A DNA stretch of 64,000 nt from Flavobacteriaceae bacterium (GTDB lineage Bacteria > Bacteroidota > Bacteroidia > Flavobacteriales > Flavobacteriaceae): NCBI GenBank assembly GCA_002721175.1, contig PBJR01000011.1, forward strand, positions 12,326-76,325. Reading direction: 5' to 3'. Below the pieces are notes generated by a model. It ran no database searches and was not told the origin of the DNA. It saw only the letters and a list, made by a program, of their open reading frames with translations. The translations under genes and the position numbers were made by a program. How positions within the stretch are numbered: position 1 is the stretch's first letter; every line of letters begins with the position of its first letter. Of the stretch, positions 27,723 through 36,546 are shown in pieces.

Positions 27723-28157
27723 ATGTCAGGAACACTGAACAAAGTTATGCTAATTGGCCATCTGGGTGACAAAGTTAAAATTCACTATTTTGACGATAAA
27801 AATTGCATAGGCAGATTTTCAATAGCAACTAACGAAACTTACATTAATAAACAAACTAATGAAAAGATAACAAACACTGAGTGGCACAATGTGATAGTTA
27901 GAAATAAAGCTGCCGAAATCTGTGAAAAATATCTAAATAAAGGAGATCGTGTATATATTGAGGGTAAAATCAAAACTAGAAAATGGCAAGATGACAAAGG
28001 AGATGACCGCTACTCAACCGAAATAGCATGCACTGACTTTACTTTCTTAACAAACAAAACAGAAGCAAGTTTAGGATCAGTTAACGATCAAAAAGACACA
28101 TTTCATATCGGGGAAAATGACTCAAAAGAGGGCAAAAAAACAGATTTACCATTTTAA
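27723..28157 (+). CDS. ssb: Single-stranded DNA-binding protein
   Basis: SSB coats single-stranded DNA in replication and repair. The 144-residue protein has an OB-fold (about 4-107: LNKVMLIGHLG at the start, NTEWHNVIV near 54, GDRVYIEGKIKTRKW near 76-90). A short polar linker follows, then the acidic-hydrophobic tail ending in DLPF, the protein-interaction tip used in Bacteroidota. It lies 47 bases after mutY and 50 before gldE; mutY-ssb-gldE-gldD is a conserved flavobacterial order. Confidence 0.96.
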   Translation: MSGTLNKVMLIGHLGDKVKIHYFDDKNCIGRFSIATNETYINKQTNEKITNTEWHNVIVRNKAAEICEKYLNKGDRVYIEGKIKTRKWQDDKGDDRYSTEIACTDFTFLTNKTEASLGSVNDQKDTFHIGENDSKEGKKTDLPF

Positions 28158-28207
28158 AACTAAGCCTGTAAAAACTAATTCAACTACACTAAACCACTAA
28201 CCATACT

Positions 28208-29488
28208 TTGATTTTAGAAATTTCATTAATTCTTGTTTTGTTATTTTGTTCTGCGCTTGTTTCTGGAGCTGAGGTAGCATTGTTTTCTCTCAAAAAAAGT
28301 GATTTAAAAAATTTTACTAGTAAAAGTTCTAGGTCTGAAAAGATTATCAAAGACCTACTCAAGCGACCAAAAAAATTATTAGCAACTATTTTAGTCGCAA
28401 ATAACTTTATTAATATTGCTATTATTCTTTTATTTTCCTCACTAAACAATAGCTTATTTAATAGTCTGGATTTGAAATTCAATTTTTTTTTTATAAAAAT
28501 TGATTTAGTTTTTTTTATCGAAGTAATAGTAATCAGTTTTTTAATTCTACTTTTTGGTGAAATTCTACCAAAAGTTTATGCCAATAGAAATAATATTAAA
28601 TTTTCATTACTCATGGCTCAGCCTCTAAAGTTTATGGACTATTTTTTCTATCTCATTAGTCAACCTATGCAAAATCTAACGGTACTCATTCAAAAAAAAC
28701 TTGGTAAGCAAAAAACTAATTTGAGTGTCGATTATCTTTCTAAAGCACTTGACCTAACTAGTGAAGAAGATACAACAAAAGAAGAACAGAAAATATTAAG
28801 AGGAATTGTGTCTTTTGGAAATACTGAAACAAAGCAAGTTATGCGACCTAGAATTGATATTTTTGCACTGAAGACGTCTACAAATTTTAAAAATATAGTA
28901 AATGAAATTGTAAAAAAAGGATTTTCTAGGATTCCGGTTTATGAAGAAAATATTGATTCAATTTCAGGTATTCTCTATTCAAAGGACTTATTACCACACT
29001 TAAATAAAAAAACATTTGATTGGAAATGCTTAGTAAGAGAACCTTTTTTTGTACCCGAAAATAAAAAACTAGATGATTTAATGGTAGAATTTCAAGAGAA
29101 AAAAATTCATCTTGCAATTGTTGTAGACGAATACGGCGGAACTTCAGGTGTTATTTCGCTTGAAGATATTATAGAAGAAATCGTAGGAGATATCAGTGAT
29201 GAATTTGATGACGATAATTTAATTTACTCAAAAATAGATGAAAAAAATTTTGTTTTTGAAGGTAAGACATCTTTAAAAGATTTTTACAGGATAATTAAAC
29301 TTCAAGATGAATCAATTTTTGAAGAAAAAAAGGGGGAGGCTGAAACATTAGCTGGGTTTGTATTAGAAATTTCTAAAAGCTTTCCAAAATTAGGTAGTAA
29401 AATAAAATTCAATAAATATATTTTCAATATTGAAAATATAAATAATAAGCGAATTAAGCGAATAAAAATTACTATAGTAGATGAATAA
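28208..29488 (+). CDS. gldE: Gliding motility-associated protein GldE (CNNM/CBS-type)
   Basis: GldE is a membrane protein of the HlyC/CorC (CNNM-like) group found beside gldD in gliding bacteria and linked to it functionally; its substrate is unknown. The 426-residue protein has an N-terminal CNNM transmembrane domain of about four helices (1-170), two CBS domains (about 205-330, with VMRPRIDIFAL-like opening near 216), and a C-terminal CorC/HlyC transporter-associated domain (about 345-426). No ATG is available: an in-frame stop at 28190 leaves the TTG at 28208 as the only plausible start. Its last 8 bases overlap gldD, indicating coupling. Confidence 0.93.
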   Translation: MILEISLILVLLFCSALVSGAEVALFSLKKSDLKNFTSKSSRSEKIIKDLLKRPKKLLATILVANNFINIAIILLFSSLNNSLFNSLDLKFNFFFIKIDLVFFIEVIVISFLILLFGEILPKVYANRNNIKFSLLMAQPLKFMDYFFYLISQPMQNLTVLIQKKLGKQKTNLSVDYLSKALDLTSEEDTTKEEQKILRGIVSFGNTETKQVMRPRIDIFALKTSTNFKNIVNEIVKKGFSRIPVYEENIDSISGILYSKDLLPHLNKKTFDWKCLVREPFFVPENKKLDDLMVEFQEKKIHLAIVVDEYGGTSGVISLEDIIEEIVGDISDEFDDDNLIYSKIDEKNFVFEGKTSLKDFYRIIKLQDESIFEEKKGEAETLAGFVLEISKSFPKLGSKIKFNKYIFNIENINNKRIKRIKITIVDE

Positions 29489-30050
29489 ATTTTTAACCTT
29501 ATTGTTCTTTTTATTTTACGTTGGTTGCCTTGAAGTCAGTGTTCCAAAACCAAAATCATTTTTATATTTACTCTTCCCTAAAGCTGAATATGAAAAAATA
29601 GATTTGGAAATTCCATTCAAATTTGAAAAAAATAAAATAGCATCTCTTTCAAAATTCGAAATAAAAAATAAATCAAAAACTTTTAATCTTTTTTATAAAA
29701 ATTTTAATGCTGAAATAAATTTGTCTTACAGCACATTAAAAAACAACTTTGAAATTTATGTCAACGAAGCGGAATTTATAACAAATAGACACGAAAAATT
29801 AGCAAACGAATTGTCAAAAGTTGCTTATGAAAATTCAGAAAAAAGAGTTTATGCAAATTTATACGAGCTGACTGGACCAGTAGCTTCACAATGCCAATTT
29901 TACGCGACAGACAGCGTTAATCATTTTCTCTCAGGATCTCTTTACTTTAAAATAAAACCAAATTATGACTCAATTATGCCTGCAGTGAAGTATCTTAAAA
30001 ATGATATAGAAAGGCTGATTGAAAGTTTGGAGTGGAAATATCAAGATTGA
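29481..30050 (+). CDS. gldD: Gliding motility lipoprotein GldD
   Basis: GldD is an envelope lipoprotein essential for gliding and for T9SS secretion in Flavobacterium; its exact place in the machine is not established. The 189-residue protein has a lipoprotein signal with lipobox VGC and acceptor Cys16, followed by the family's Pro-rich opening VPKPKSFLYLLFPKAEYE (about 20-37). The later SQCQFYATDSVNHFLSGSLYF stretch (two lines of beta structure near 132-153) is typical of GldD. It overlaps gldE by 8 bases and its 3' end overlaps the convergent thiL by 10 bases. Confidence 0.93.
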   Translation: MNKFLTLLFFLFYVGCLEVSVPKPKSFLYLLFPKAEYEKIDLEIPFKFEKNKIASLSKFEIKNKSKTFNLFYKNFNAEINLSYSTLKNNFEIYVNEAEFITNRHEKLANELSKVAYENSEKRVYANLYELTGPVASQCQFYATDSVNHFLSGSLYFKIKPNYDSIMPAVKYLKNDIERLIESLEWKYQD

Positions 30051-31087
30051 AGTGAATTCCATCCCTGCGCTTTCAAAGCTATTTTTTCATGGCCCCTGGT
30101 TATTAAATTAATTCCTATTTTTTCATCAGCAATATAGCCTATTACAGTCAGATTTGGATTACCCTTTATTTTTTCAAAATCAACTTGTCTTATTGTCATT
30201 AAAAGTTCATAATCCTCTCCTCCGCTCAATGCTATTGTGGTACTATCTAAATTAAATTCTTCACAAGTTGATATAACTACAGGATCAAGTGGAATTTTAT
30301 CTTCATATAATTCACATCCAACATTACTTTGAGTACATAAATGAATTATTTCAGATGATAGACCATCGCTCACGTCAATCATAGATGTAGGCTTTACATT
30401 TAAGTCCTTAAGAATTTGTATAATATCCTTTCGCGCTTCAGGCTTCAATTGCCTTTGAATTACATAACTATATTTATCCAAGTCAGGTTGTAGATTTGGA
30501 TTTACTTTAAAAACTTCTTTTTCGCGCTGTAACACTTGCAAACCTAAATATGCCCCCCCAATATCGCCGCTAATTACCAAAAGATCATTGACTTTGGCGC
30601 CGTTTCTCTCAACTAAATCTTTTCCATTTAAATGGCCAATAGCAGTGATTGAAATCGTTAGACCAGAAGTTGATGATGTTGTATCACCACCAACTATATC
30701 GACCCCATAAACTTTTGTAGCAGCTATAATACCCTCATATAATTCATCAATTGCTTCAACTGAAAATCGATTTGATACGGCAATAGACACTGTAATCTGT
30801 GAAGCTTTTGCATTCATTGCATATATATCAGATAAATTTACTACTACCGATTTATATCCGAGATGTTTAAGAGGCATGTAACTCAAATCAAAATGCACTC
30901 CCTCTATGAGAAAGTCTGTGGATAAAACAACAGAGTCCCCTGCAAAATTCAATACAGCAGCATCATCGCCAACACCCTTGACTGTAGTTCTATTAGTCAT
31001 TTTAAAATTTGATGTTAGATGTTTAATCAGGCTGAATTCCCCAAAATCAGAAAGTGGAGTTCTCTTTTTACTTTTGTCTTCAAACAT
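30041..31087 (-). CDS. thiL: Thiamine-monophosphate kinase
   Basis: ThiL phosphorylates thiamine monophosphate to the active cofactor thiamine diphosphate. I chose the ATG at 31087 (MFEDKSKKRTPLSDFGEFSL), because six residues from the upstream ATG are not family-like. The 348-residue protein shows GVGDDAAVL near 40 (ATP and metal site), STDFLIEGVHFD near 57-68, VGGDTTSS (near 124), SGDIGGAYLGL near 158 and a late SGGEDYELL near 293, all characteristic of ThiL. It stands alone on the minus strand, convergent with gldD and divergent from the lipoprotein gene at 31181. Confidence 0.96.
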   Translation of the reverse strand: MFEDKSKKRTPLSDFGEFSLIKHLTSNFKMTNRTTVKGVGDDAAVLNFAGDSVVLSTDFLIEGVHFDLSYMPLKHLGYKSVVVNLSDIYAMNAKASQITVSIAVSNRFSVEAIDELYEGIIAATKVYGVDIVGGDTTSSTSGLTISITAIGHLNGKDLVERNGAKVNDLLVISGDIGGAYLGLQVLQREKEVFKVNPNLQPDLDKYSYVIQRQLKPEARKDIIQILKDLNVKPTSMIDVSDGLSSEIIHLCTQSNVGCELYEDKIPLDPVVISTCEEFNLDSTTIALSGGEDYELLMTIRQVDFEKIKGNPNLTVIGYIADEKIGINLITRGHEKIALKAQGWNSLQS

Positions 31088-31142
31088 TCTGTAAAAATAC
31101 ATCATTTATACAATTTTTAAGATTTTATTCTCCAATTTGATG

Positions 31143-31150
31143 TATTTTTG
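31143..31150 (+). promoter_or_regulatory. -7 promoter element (TANNTTTG) before the choice-of-anchor B gene
   Basis: TATTTTTG lies 30 bases before the ATG at 31181 in the 93-base divergent gap with thiL. No proper -33 box is seen. Confidence 0.35.
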
Positions 31151-31180
31151 ATAAATTATCTTAACTGAAAAACAGATCTG

Positions 31181-32512
31181 ATGCGGTTATGGAAATGTAT
31201 AGTTTTAATGATTTTAATTTCGTCATGTGATGATGAAATTATTGGTGTCACATACCCAGATATTGATCAAGATGGGTTTTACGATGGTATTGATAATTGC
31301 CCTCAAGTATTTAATCCCGAACAACTAGATATCGATGGCGATGGCATTGGAGATCAATGTGACAACGTAAATTTTACATCTGCTCCTTGTGAAAACGGAT
31401 TTGCTGGAATCTTCCCATGCAATGGATATGATTTAATTGGTTATTTATCTTTGGAAGAGCTTAGTATTACACCTGCAATTGGTAGTCTTTCAGGTAATGA
31501 TTCTTGGGGATGGACAGACCCTTCTGATGAAAAAGAATATGCATTAGTCGGACTTTCGTCCCATACAGCATTTGTGGATATGAGCGATCCTGATAATTTA
31601 ATCCTTATTGGTGTGCTGCCAACCTCTACTCAAAATAGCCTTTGGCGAGATATCAAAGTATATCAAAATCACGCTTTCATTGTCTCTGAAGCTTCAGGAC
31701 ACGGTATGCAAGTATTTGATTTAACCAGGTTAAGAAACATAGAAAATCCACCAGTTGAATTTGATTCAGATATTCATTTTACAGAGTTTGGAAGGGCACA
31801 TAATATTGTAATAAACGAAAATTCAGGATATGCTTACCCAGTGGGTGTTTCAGGCGGCTCCTACAACGGTGGTCCAATATTTATAAATATCCAAAATCCA
31901 ACTGATCCCGTTTTAGAAGGAGGCTTTGGAGATGAGGGGTATACACATGATGCACAAGTTGTAAATTATAATGGCCCAGATGCTGACCACACAGGAAAAG
32001 AAATTTTCATTGGATGTAATGAAGATAAAATTGTAATCGTTGATGTCTCTGATAAAATAAATCCAGCTGTGATATCAATTGTTGATTATCCCAGTAACGA
32101 GTACACTCATCAAGGGTGGTTAACTGAGGATTTTCGTTTTTTTATTGTAGGCGATGAATTGGATGAACAAAACATAGGAATGAATACTCGAACAATTATA
32201 TTCGATTTTACCGATTTGGATAATCCCGTTTTGAGCTTTGAATATTTTTCAAATAATATGTCAATAGATCACAATGGCTACGCAGTTGGTGATAGTTTTT
32301 TCTTAGCTAGTTACAGGGCTGGAATGAGAGAACTAAATATATTAAATATTGATAATCAAAATTTTACTGAAGTTGGTTTTTTTGATACCTACCCTGGAAA
32401 CGATAATGCCGCTTTCAACGGGGTTTGGAACGTGTATCCATTCTTTGAGAGTGGTAACATCGTTTTAAGTGATATTGAAAAAGGTTTATTTGTAGTAAAA
32501 AAAAGTAATTGA
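31181..32512 (+). CDS. Surface lipoprotein, choice-of-anchor B family with thrombospondin type 3 motif
   Basis: The 443-residue protein has a lipoprotein signal peptide with acceptor Cys16 (SSC), followed at once by Asp-Asp-Glu, which resembles the acidic lipoprotein export signal that directs Bacteroidota lipoproteins to the cell surface. A calcium-binding thrombospondin type 3 segment (about 26-60, DIDQDGFYDGIDNCPQ then DIDGDGIGDQCDN) precedes a beta-propeller-like region with LVIVD-type repeats (for example SSHTAFVDMSDPDNL near 126). This is the choice-of-anchor B architecture. The function is unknown; a role in adhesion or polymer binding is only a guess. The next gene begins 18 bases downstream, so both lipoproteins may be cotranscribed. 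Confidence 0.82.
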   Translation: MRLWKCIVLMILISSCDDEIIGVTYPDIDQDGFYDGIDNCPQVFNPEQLDIDGDGIGDQCDNVNFTSAPCENGFAGIFPCNGYDLIGYLSLEELSITPAIGSLSGNDSWGWTDPSDEKEYALVGLSSHTAFVDMSDPDNLILIGVLPTSTQNSLWRDIKVYQNHAFIVSEASGHGMQVFDLTRLRNIENPPVEFDSDIHFTEFGRAHNIVINENSGYAYPVGVSGGSYNGGPIFINIQNPTDPVLEGGFGDEGYTHDAQVVNYNGPDADHTGKEIFIGCNEDKIVIVDVSDKINPAVISIVDYPSNEYTHQGWLTEDFRFFIVGDELDEQNIGMNTRTIIFDFTDLDNPVLSFEYFSNNMSIDHNGYAVGDSFFLASYRAGMRELNILNIDNQNFTEVGFFDTYPGNDNAAFNGVWNVYPFFESGNIVLSDIEKGLFVVKKSN

Positions 32513-32530
32513 TTATTTTACAAATCAAAT

Positions 32531-33874
32531 ATGAAAAAATTAGATATCATAAAGTATTTTTTTATTTCTTTATTGGCTGCTTGTTCATCTGAAAATAATT
32601 TTGGAGAAGAAACTAATAACTCAGCTGAAATTTTAAATATTAAAACCTTAGGTGGCAGTGGAAATGATAGCGCACAATCTGTTGTAAACACATCTGATGG
32701 TGGGTATGTTGTTGTTGGATATACACAAAGCAGTGATGGAGATGTTGAAATAAAAAACAACTTTTCCTATGATTATTGGATAATAAAATTTGATGAAGAA
32801 GGAAACCAAGAATGGCAAAAATTTTATGGTGGGTCAAAAGACGACAAAGCTGAAAAAATAATAAAAACAAAAGATCAAGGATATGCTATTGTGGGAAGAA
32901 GTAAAAGTAACGATATGGATGTTAATAACAATGAGGGCTTGAATGATATTTGGGTTACTAAAATTGATTTAGTAGGTGATATACAATGGGAAAAATCTTT
33001 TGGATATTCAGGAACGGACAAAGGATTTTCAATTACTCAAACTCAGGACAACGGTTTTTTTATTGTAGGTATTTCTGATTTAAATATTCAAAATGGAGAT
33101 AATATTAACACAAATAGTAGTTCAAGACACGCTGGAGGAGACTTTTGCGCAATAAAATTAAATCCAAATGGAGAAACTCATTGGATTTATTATTTTGGAG
33201 GTACATTTACAGACACCCCCTACGCTGCATTAGAATCAAATGACGGAAATTTTATAATTGTTGGGTCCTCTGACAGTTCTGACGGCGATATTTCAGTTAA
33301 TAAAGGATCTTATGATTATTGGGTAATTAAAATTTCGCCCCAGGGAGATCTTGTTTGGGAAAAATCCTATGGAGGTAGCGAAATTGACAAAGCAAGAGAT
33401 ATTACAGAAACTGTTGATGGAAACTTCATGATAGTGGGAGACACCCGCAGCTCAAATGATGATGTAAATAATAATTATGGGTCAGCAGATGTGTGGATTA
33501 TTAAAATTAACAGCAATGGAGATTTACTTTGGGAAAAATCTTATGGAGGTAGCAGTTTTGACGGCGTTCAAGCTATTCACCGTGCTGATGATGGATATAT
33601 TGTAGCAGGAAATTCAAGGAGTATTAATTACAATTTAGAACAAAACAATGGACAAAATGATGCATGGTTTTTTAAAATTAATGAATTTGGGGTCATAAAG
33701 TGGCAGTCAACCATTGGAGGAAGTAATATTGATTTGTTGATGGATATAACGCAGTTAACAAGTGGATCCATTATCTGTGTAGGTAACACTGCAAGTTCAG
33801 ACTTAGAAATAGCAGAAAACAAGGGATTAACAGATTTACTAATTGTTGAAGCAAAACCTTTCCAAAATTTATAA
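32531..33874 (+). CDS. Lipoprotein with seven tandem beta-propeller-like repeats
   Basis: I do not recognise a specific function. The 447-residue protein has a lipoprotein signal with acceptor Cys18 (AAC). After a short linker it consists almost only of seven repeats of about 58 residues, each of the form GGSxxDxAxxI...DGxxIVGxxxSxDxDV...GxxDxWIIKxxxxGxxxWxKxY. The third copy is a few residues longer. Seven blades fit a closed beta-propeller. The repeats are diverged in DNA sequence, so they are old. Such proteins are common as surface or secreted proteins in Bacteroidota. It lies 18 bases after another surface lipoprotein gene and probably shares its transcript. Confidence 0.8.
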   Translation: MKKLDIIKYFFISLLAACSSENNFGEETNNSAEILNIKTLGGSGNDSAQSVVNTSDGGYVVVGYTQSSDGDVEIKNNFSYDYWIIKFDEEGNQEWQKFYGGSKDDKAEKIIKTKDQGYAIVGRSKSNDMDVNNNEGLNDIWVTKIDLVGDIQWEKSFGYSGTDKGFSITQTQDNGFFIVGISDLNIQNGDNINTNSSSRHAGGDFCAIKLNPNGETHWIYYFGGTFTDTPYAALESNDGNFIIVGSSDSSDGDISVNKGSYDYWVIKISPQGDLVWEKSYGGSEIDKARDITETVDGNFMIVGDTRSSNDDVNNNYGSADVWIIKINSNGDLLWEKSYGGSSFDGVQAIHRADDGYIVAGNSRSINYNLEQNNGQNDAWFFKINEFGVIKWQSTIGGSNIDLLMDITQLTSGSIICVGNTASSDLEIAENKGLTDLLIVEAKPFQNL

Positions 33875-33928
33875 TGATTTTTTTTATTAATAAAATGTTA
33901 GGAAATGGTCTGATTTAAGGTTAAGTTG

Positions 33929-33936
33929 TATATTTG
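33929..33936 (+). promoter_or_regulatory. -7 promoter element (TANNTTTG) of the suf operon
   Basis: TATATTTG lies 21 bases before the sufA ATG and gives a leader of about 15 bases. The -33 region (near 33907-33913) reads TCTGATT rather than TTTG, so the upstream box is weak. No obvious Fur or IscR-like palindrome is visible. Confidence 0.5.
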
Positions 33937-33957
33937 TAGACTAAATTTTTTTTTAAG

Positions 33958-34287
33958 ATGATTAGTGTTAGTGATAAAGCAAAGATAAAAGTTGAACATT
34001 TGATGATCGACGACGGATTTAACCCTAAAACCGATTTCATAAGGGTTGGGGTTAAGAGTGGCGGATGCTCAGGACTATCATACGATCTCGAATTTGATAA
34101 AAATAAATCTGAAAATGATAAGATTTTTGAAAATAACGGTATTAAGATTGTTGTTGACAAAAAAAGCTACTTATATCTAATAGGAACCACTCTTGACTAT
34201 TCAGGTGGGCTTAATGGCAGTGGTTTTGTTTTCAAAAATCCCAACGCAAATCGAACATGTGGTTGCGGGGAATCGTTTTCGCTTTAA
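33958..34287 (+). CDS. sufA: A-type iron-sulfur carrier, SufA/IscA family
   Basis: A-type carriers receive Fe-S clusters from the SufBCD scaffold and pass them to target proteins. The 109-residue protein has the three invariant cysteines: Cys37 in GGCSGLSY and Cys101/Cys103 in the C-terminal TCGCGESF. It is the first gene of the suf operon, 18 bases before sufB. Which of SufA, IscA or ErpA it corresponds to cannot be told from sequence alone; operon context favours SufA. Confidence 0.93.
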   Translation: MISVSDKAKIKVEHLMIDDGFNPKTDFIRVGVKSGGCSGLSYDLEFDKNKSENDKIFENNGIKIVVDKKSYLYLIGTTLDYSGGLNGSGFVFKNPNANRTCGCGESFSL

Positions 34288-34305
34288 ATTTAATTATTAT
34301 TTGTT

Positions 34306-35754
34306 ATGAGTAAGTATACTGAAGATGACCTAAGAGAAGAATTAAAAACTAAAGAATATGAGTATGGATTTTATACTGATATTGATTCAGAAACTTTTCC
34401 AGTTGGACTTAATGAATCCATCATTCGTGCCATTTCAAAGAAAAAAAATGAACCAAAATGGATGACAGATTGGCGATTAGACGCATTCAAAATTTGGAAA
34501 AAAATGGAAGAGCCCAATTGGGCTAATGTTTCCTACAAAAAACCTGATTTCCAAGCGATATCATATTATTCTGCACCCAACAGCAAACCCAAATACAACT
34601 CTTTAGACGAAGTGGATCCTGAGCTGTTAGACACTTTTAAAAAATTGGGAATATCACTTGATGAACAAAAAAAATTAGCCGGTGTTGCTATGGATGTTGT
34701 TGTAGATTCTGTTTCAGTAGCTACAACTTTCAAAAAAACTTTACTTGAAAAAGGGATTATCTTCATGAGTATTTCAGAGGCAATAAAACAACATCCAGAT
34801 CTTGTGAAAAAATATATGGGTTCGGTAATTCCCAAAACTGATAATTATTATGCGGCATTGAACAGTGCAGTTTTTAGCGATGGTAGTTTTTGCTACATTC
34901 CAAAAGGGGTTAGATGCCCAATGGAATTGTCAACTTACTTTAGAATTAATCAAGCAGGAACTGGACAATTTGAAAGAACGCTGGTAATTGCAGAAGAAGG
35001 CAGCTATGTAAGCTATTTGGAAGGTTGTACCGCTCCCAGTCGCAACGAAAATCAATTACATGCTGCAGTAGTGGAGCTGATTGCACTAAAAGACGCAGAA
35101 ATAAAGTATTCTACAGTTCAGAACTGGTATCCTGGTAATGATAAGGGAGTTGGAGGGGTCTTTAATTTTGTCACTAAACGTGGAATATGCGAAGAAAATG
35201 CAAAAATTTCATGGACTCAGGTAGAAACTGGAAGCGCTATCACATGGAAATATCCATCTTGTATTTTAAAAGGTGACAACTCAATCGGTGAATTTTATTC
35301 AATTGCAGTGACTAATAATCATCAACAAGCCGATACTGGAACTAAAATGATTCACCTTGGTAATAATACTAAATCAACTATAATAAGTAAAGGTGTTTCT
35401 GCTGGAAAGTCTCAGAACAGCTACAGAGGGCTAGTACAGGTGAGTTCAAGAGCAAAAAATGCCAGAAACTTTTCCCAATGCGATAGCTTACTCATGGGTA
35501 ATAAATGCGGTGCCCATACATTTCCTTACATTGAAGTAAAAAATAAAAGCGCCCAAATTGAGCATGAAGCAACAACAAGTAAAATTGGTGAGGACCAAAT
35601 TTTCTACTGCAATCAAAGGGGTATTGAAACTGAAAAAGCCATAGCACTTATTGTAAATGGATTTAGCAAAGATGTTTTAAACAAACTACCGATGGAATTT
35701 GCAGTTGAGGCACAAAAATTATTGGAAATAAGCCTTGAAGGCTCTGTCGGTTAA
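34306..35754 (+). CDS. sufB: Fe-S cluster assembly scaffold protein SufB
   Basis: SufB is the main scaffold on which the SufBC2D complex builds Fe-S clusters. The 482-residue protein has the usual length and the conserved core: [20 protein letters not shown] (about 197-216), [20 protein letters not shown] (about 244-263), and the C-terminal [18 protein letters not shown] region ([18 protein letters not shown] near 402). Cys residues for the cluster and for persulfide transfer are present in these blocks. It is followed after 33 bases by sufC. There is no sign of disruption. Confidence 0.97.
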   Translation: MSKYTEDDLREELKTKEYEYGFYTDIDSETFPVGLNESIIRAISKKKNEPKWMTDWRLDAFKIWKKMEEPNWANVSYKKPDFQAISYYSAPNSKPKYNSLDEVDPELLDTFKKLGISLDEQKKLAGVAMDVVVDSVSVATTFKKTLLEKGIIFMSISEAIKQHPDLVKKYMGSVIPKTDNYYAALNSAVFSDGSFCYIPKGVRCPMELSTYFRINQAGTGQFERTLVIAEEGSYVSYLEGCTAPSRNENQLHAAVVELIALKDAEIKYSTVQNWYPGNDKGVGGVFNFVTKRGICEENAKISWTQVETGSAITWKYPSCILKGDNSIGEFYSIAVTNNHQQADTGTKMIHLGNNTKSTIISKGVSAGKSQNSYRGLVQVSSRAKNARNFSQCDSLLMGNKCGAHTFPYIEVKNKSAQIEHEATTSKIGEDQIFYCNQRGIETEKAIALIVNGFSKDVLNKLPMEFAVEAQKLLEISLEGSVG

Positions 35755-35787
35755 ATTTGACTGAAAGAAAAAATATACTTAAAGAGA

Positions 35788-36543
35788 ATGTTAAAAATTG
35801 ATAATTTACATGCTAGAATTGATGGGAAGTCAATTTTAAATGGCATAAGCTTAGATATAAATCCTGGGGAAGTACACGCTATTATGGGGCCAAATGGATC
35901 CGGAAAAAGTACACTAGCGTCAGTGATAGCTGGTAAAGAAGACTATGAAATTAGACAAGGCAAAATAATATTTGAAAAAGAAGAAATTTCCGAATTAAGT
36001 GCAGATGAACGTGCACACAAAGGACTATTTCTCTCCTTTCAATATCCCGTAGAAATCCCCGGAGTAACAGTTACTAATTTTATCAAAACGTCGCTTAACG
36101 AAAGTAGAAAAGCGAAAGGGTTGGAAGAAATGCCAGCCAATAAGATGTTACAACTTATAAAAGAAAAATCAGAAATGCTTGAAATTGATAGAAAATTTCT
36201 GTCAAGATCCTTAAACGAAGGATTTTCCGGAGGAGAAAAGAAAAGGAATGAAATTTTCCAAATGGCAATGCTGGAACCAAAACTCGCCATTCTTGACGAA
36301 ACTGACTCTGGGCTAGACATTGACGCTTTGAAAGTAGTTGCTAATGGGGTTAACAAACTAAAATCAAGTGAAAATGCTACACTTTTGATAACTCACTATC
36401 AACGCCTTTTGGATTACATCGTCCCTGATTTTGTTCATGTTTTAATTGATGGAAAAATCGTAAAGTCTGGAAATAAAGATCTGGCACTAGATCTTGAAAA
36501 GAACGGATATGATTGGATCAAAAAAGAAGTGGCTAAACAATAA
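35788..36543 (+). CDS. sufC: Fe-S cluster assembly ATPase SufC
   Basis: SufC is the ABC-type ATPase that drives conformational change in the SufBCD scaffold. The 251-residue cytosolic protein shows Walker A GPNGSGKST near residue 34-42, the signature FSGGEKKRNEI near 147, Walker B LAILDETDSGLD near 168 and the switch His in LLITHYQRLL near 201. No membrane partner is encoded, as expected for SufC. It lies 33 bases after sufB and three bases before sufD. Confidence 0.97.
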   Translation: MLKIDNLHARIDGKSILNGISLDINPGEVHAIMGPNGSGKSTLASVIAGKEDYEIRQGKIIFEKEEISELSADERAHKGLFLSFQYPVEIPGVTVTNFIKTSLNESRKAKGLEEMPANKMLQLIKEKSEMLEIDRKFLSRSLNEGFSGGEKKRNEIFQMAMLEPKLAILDETDSGLDIDALKVVANGVNKLKSSENATLLITHYQRLLDYIVPDFVHVLIDGKIVKSGNKDLALDLEKNGYDWIKKEVAKQ

Positions 36544-36546
36544 CAA

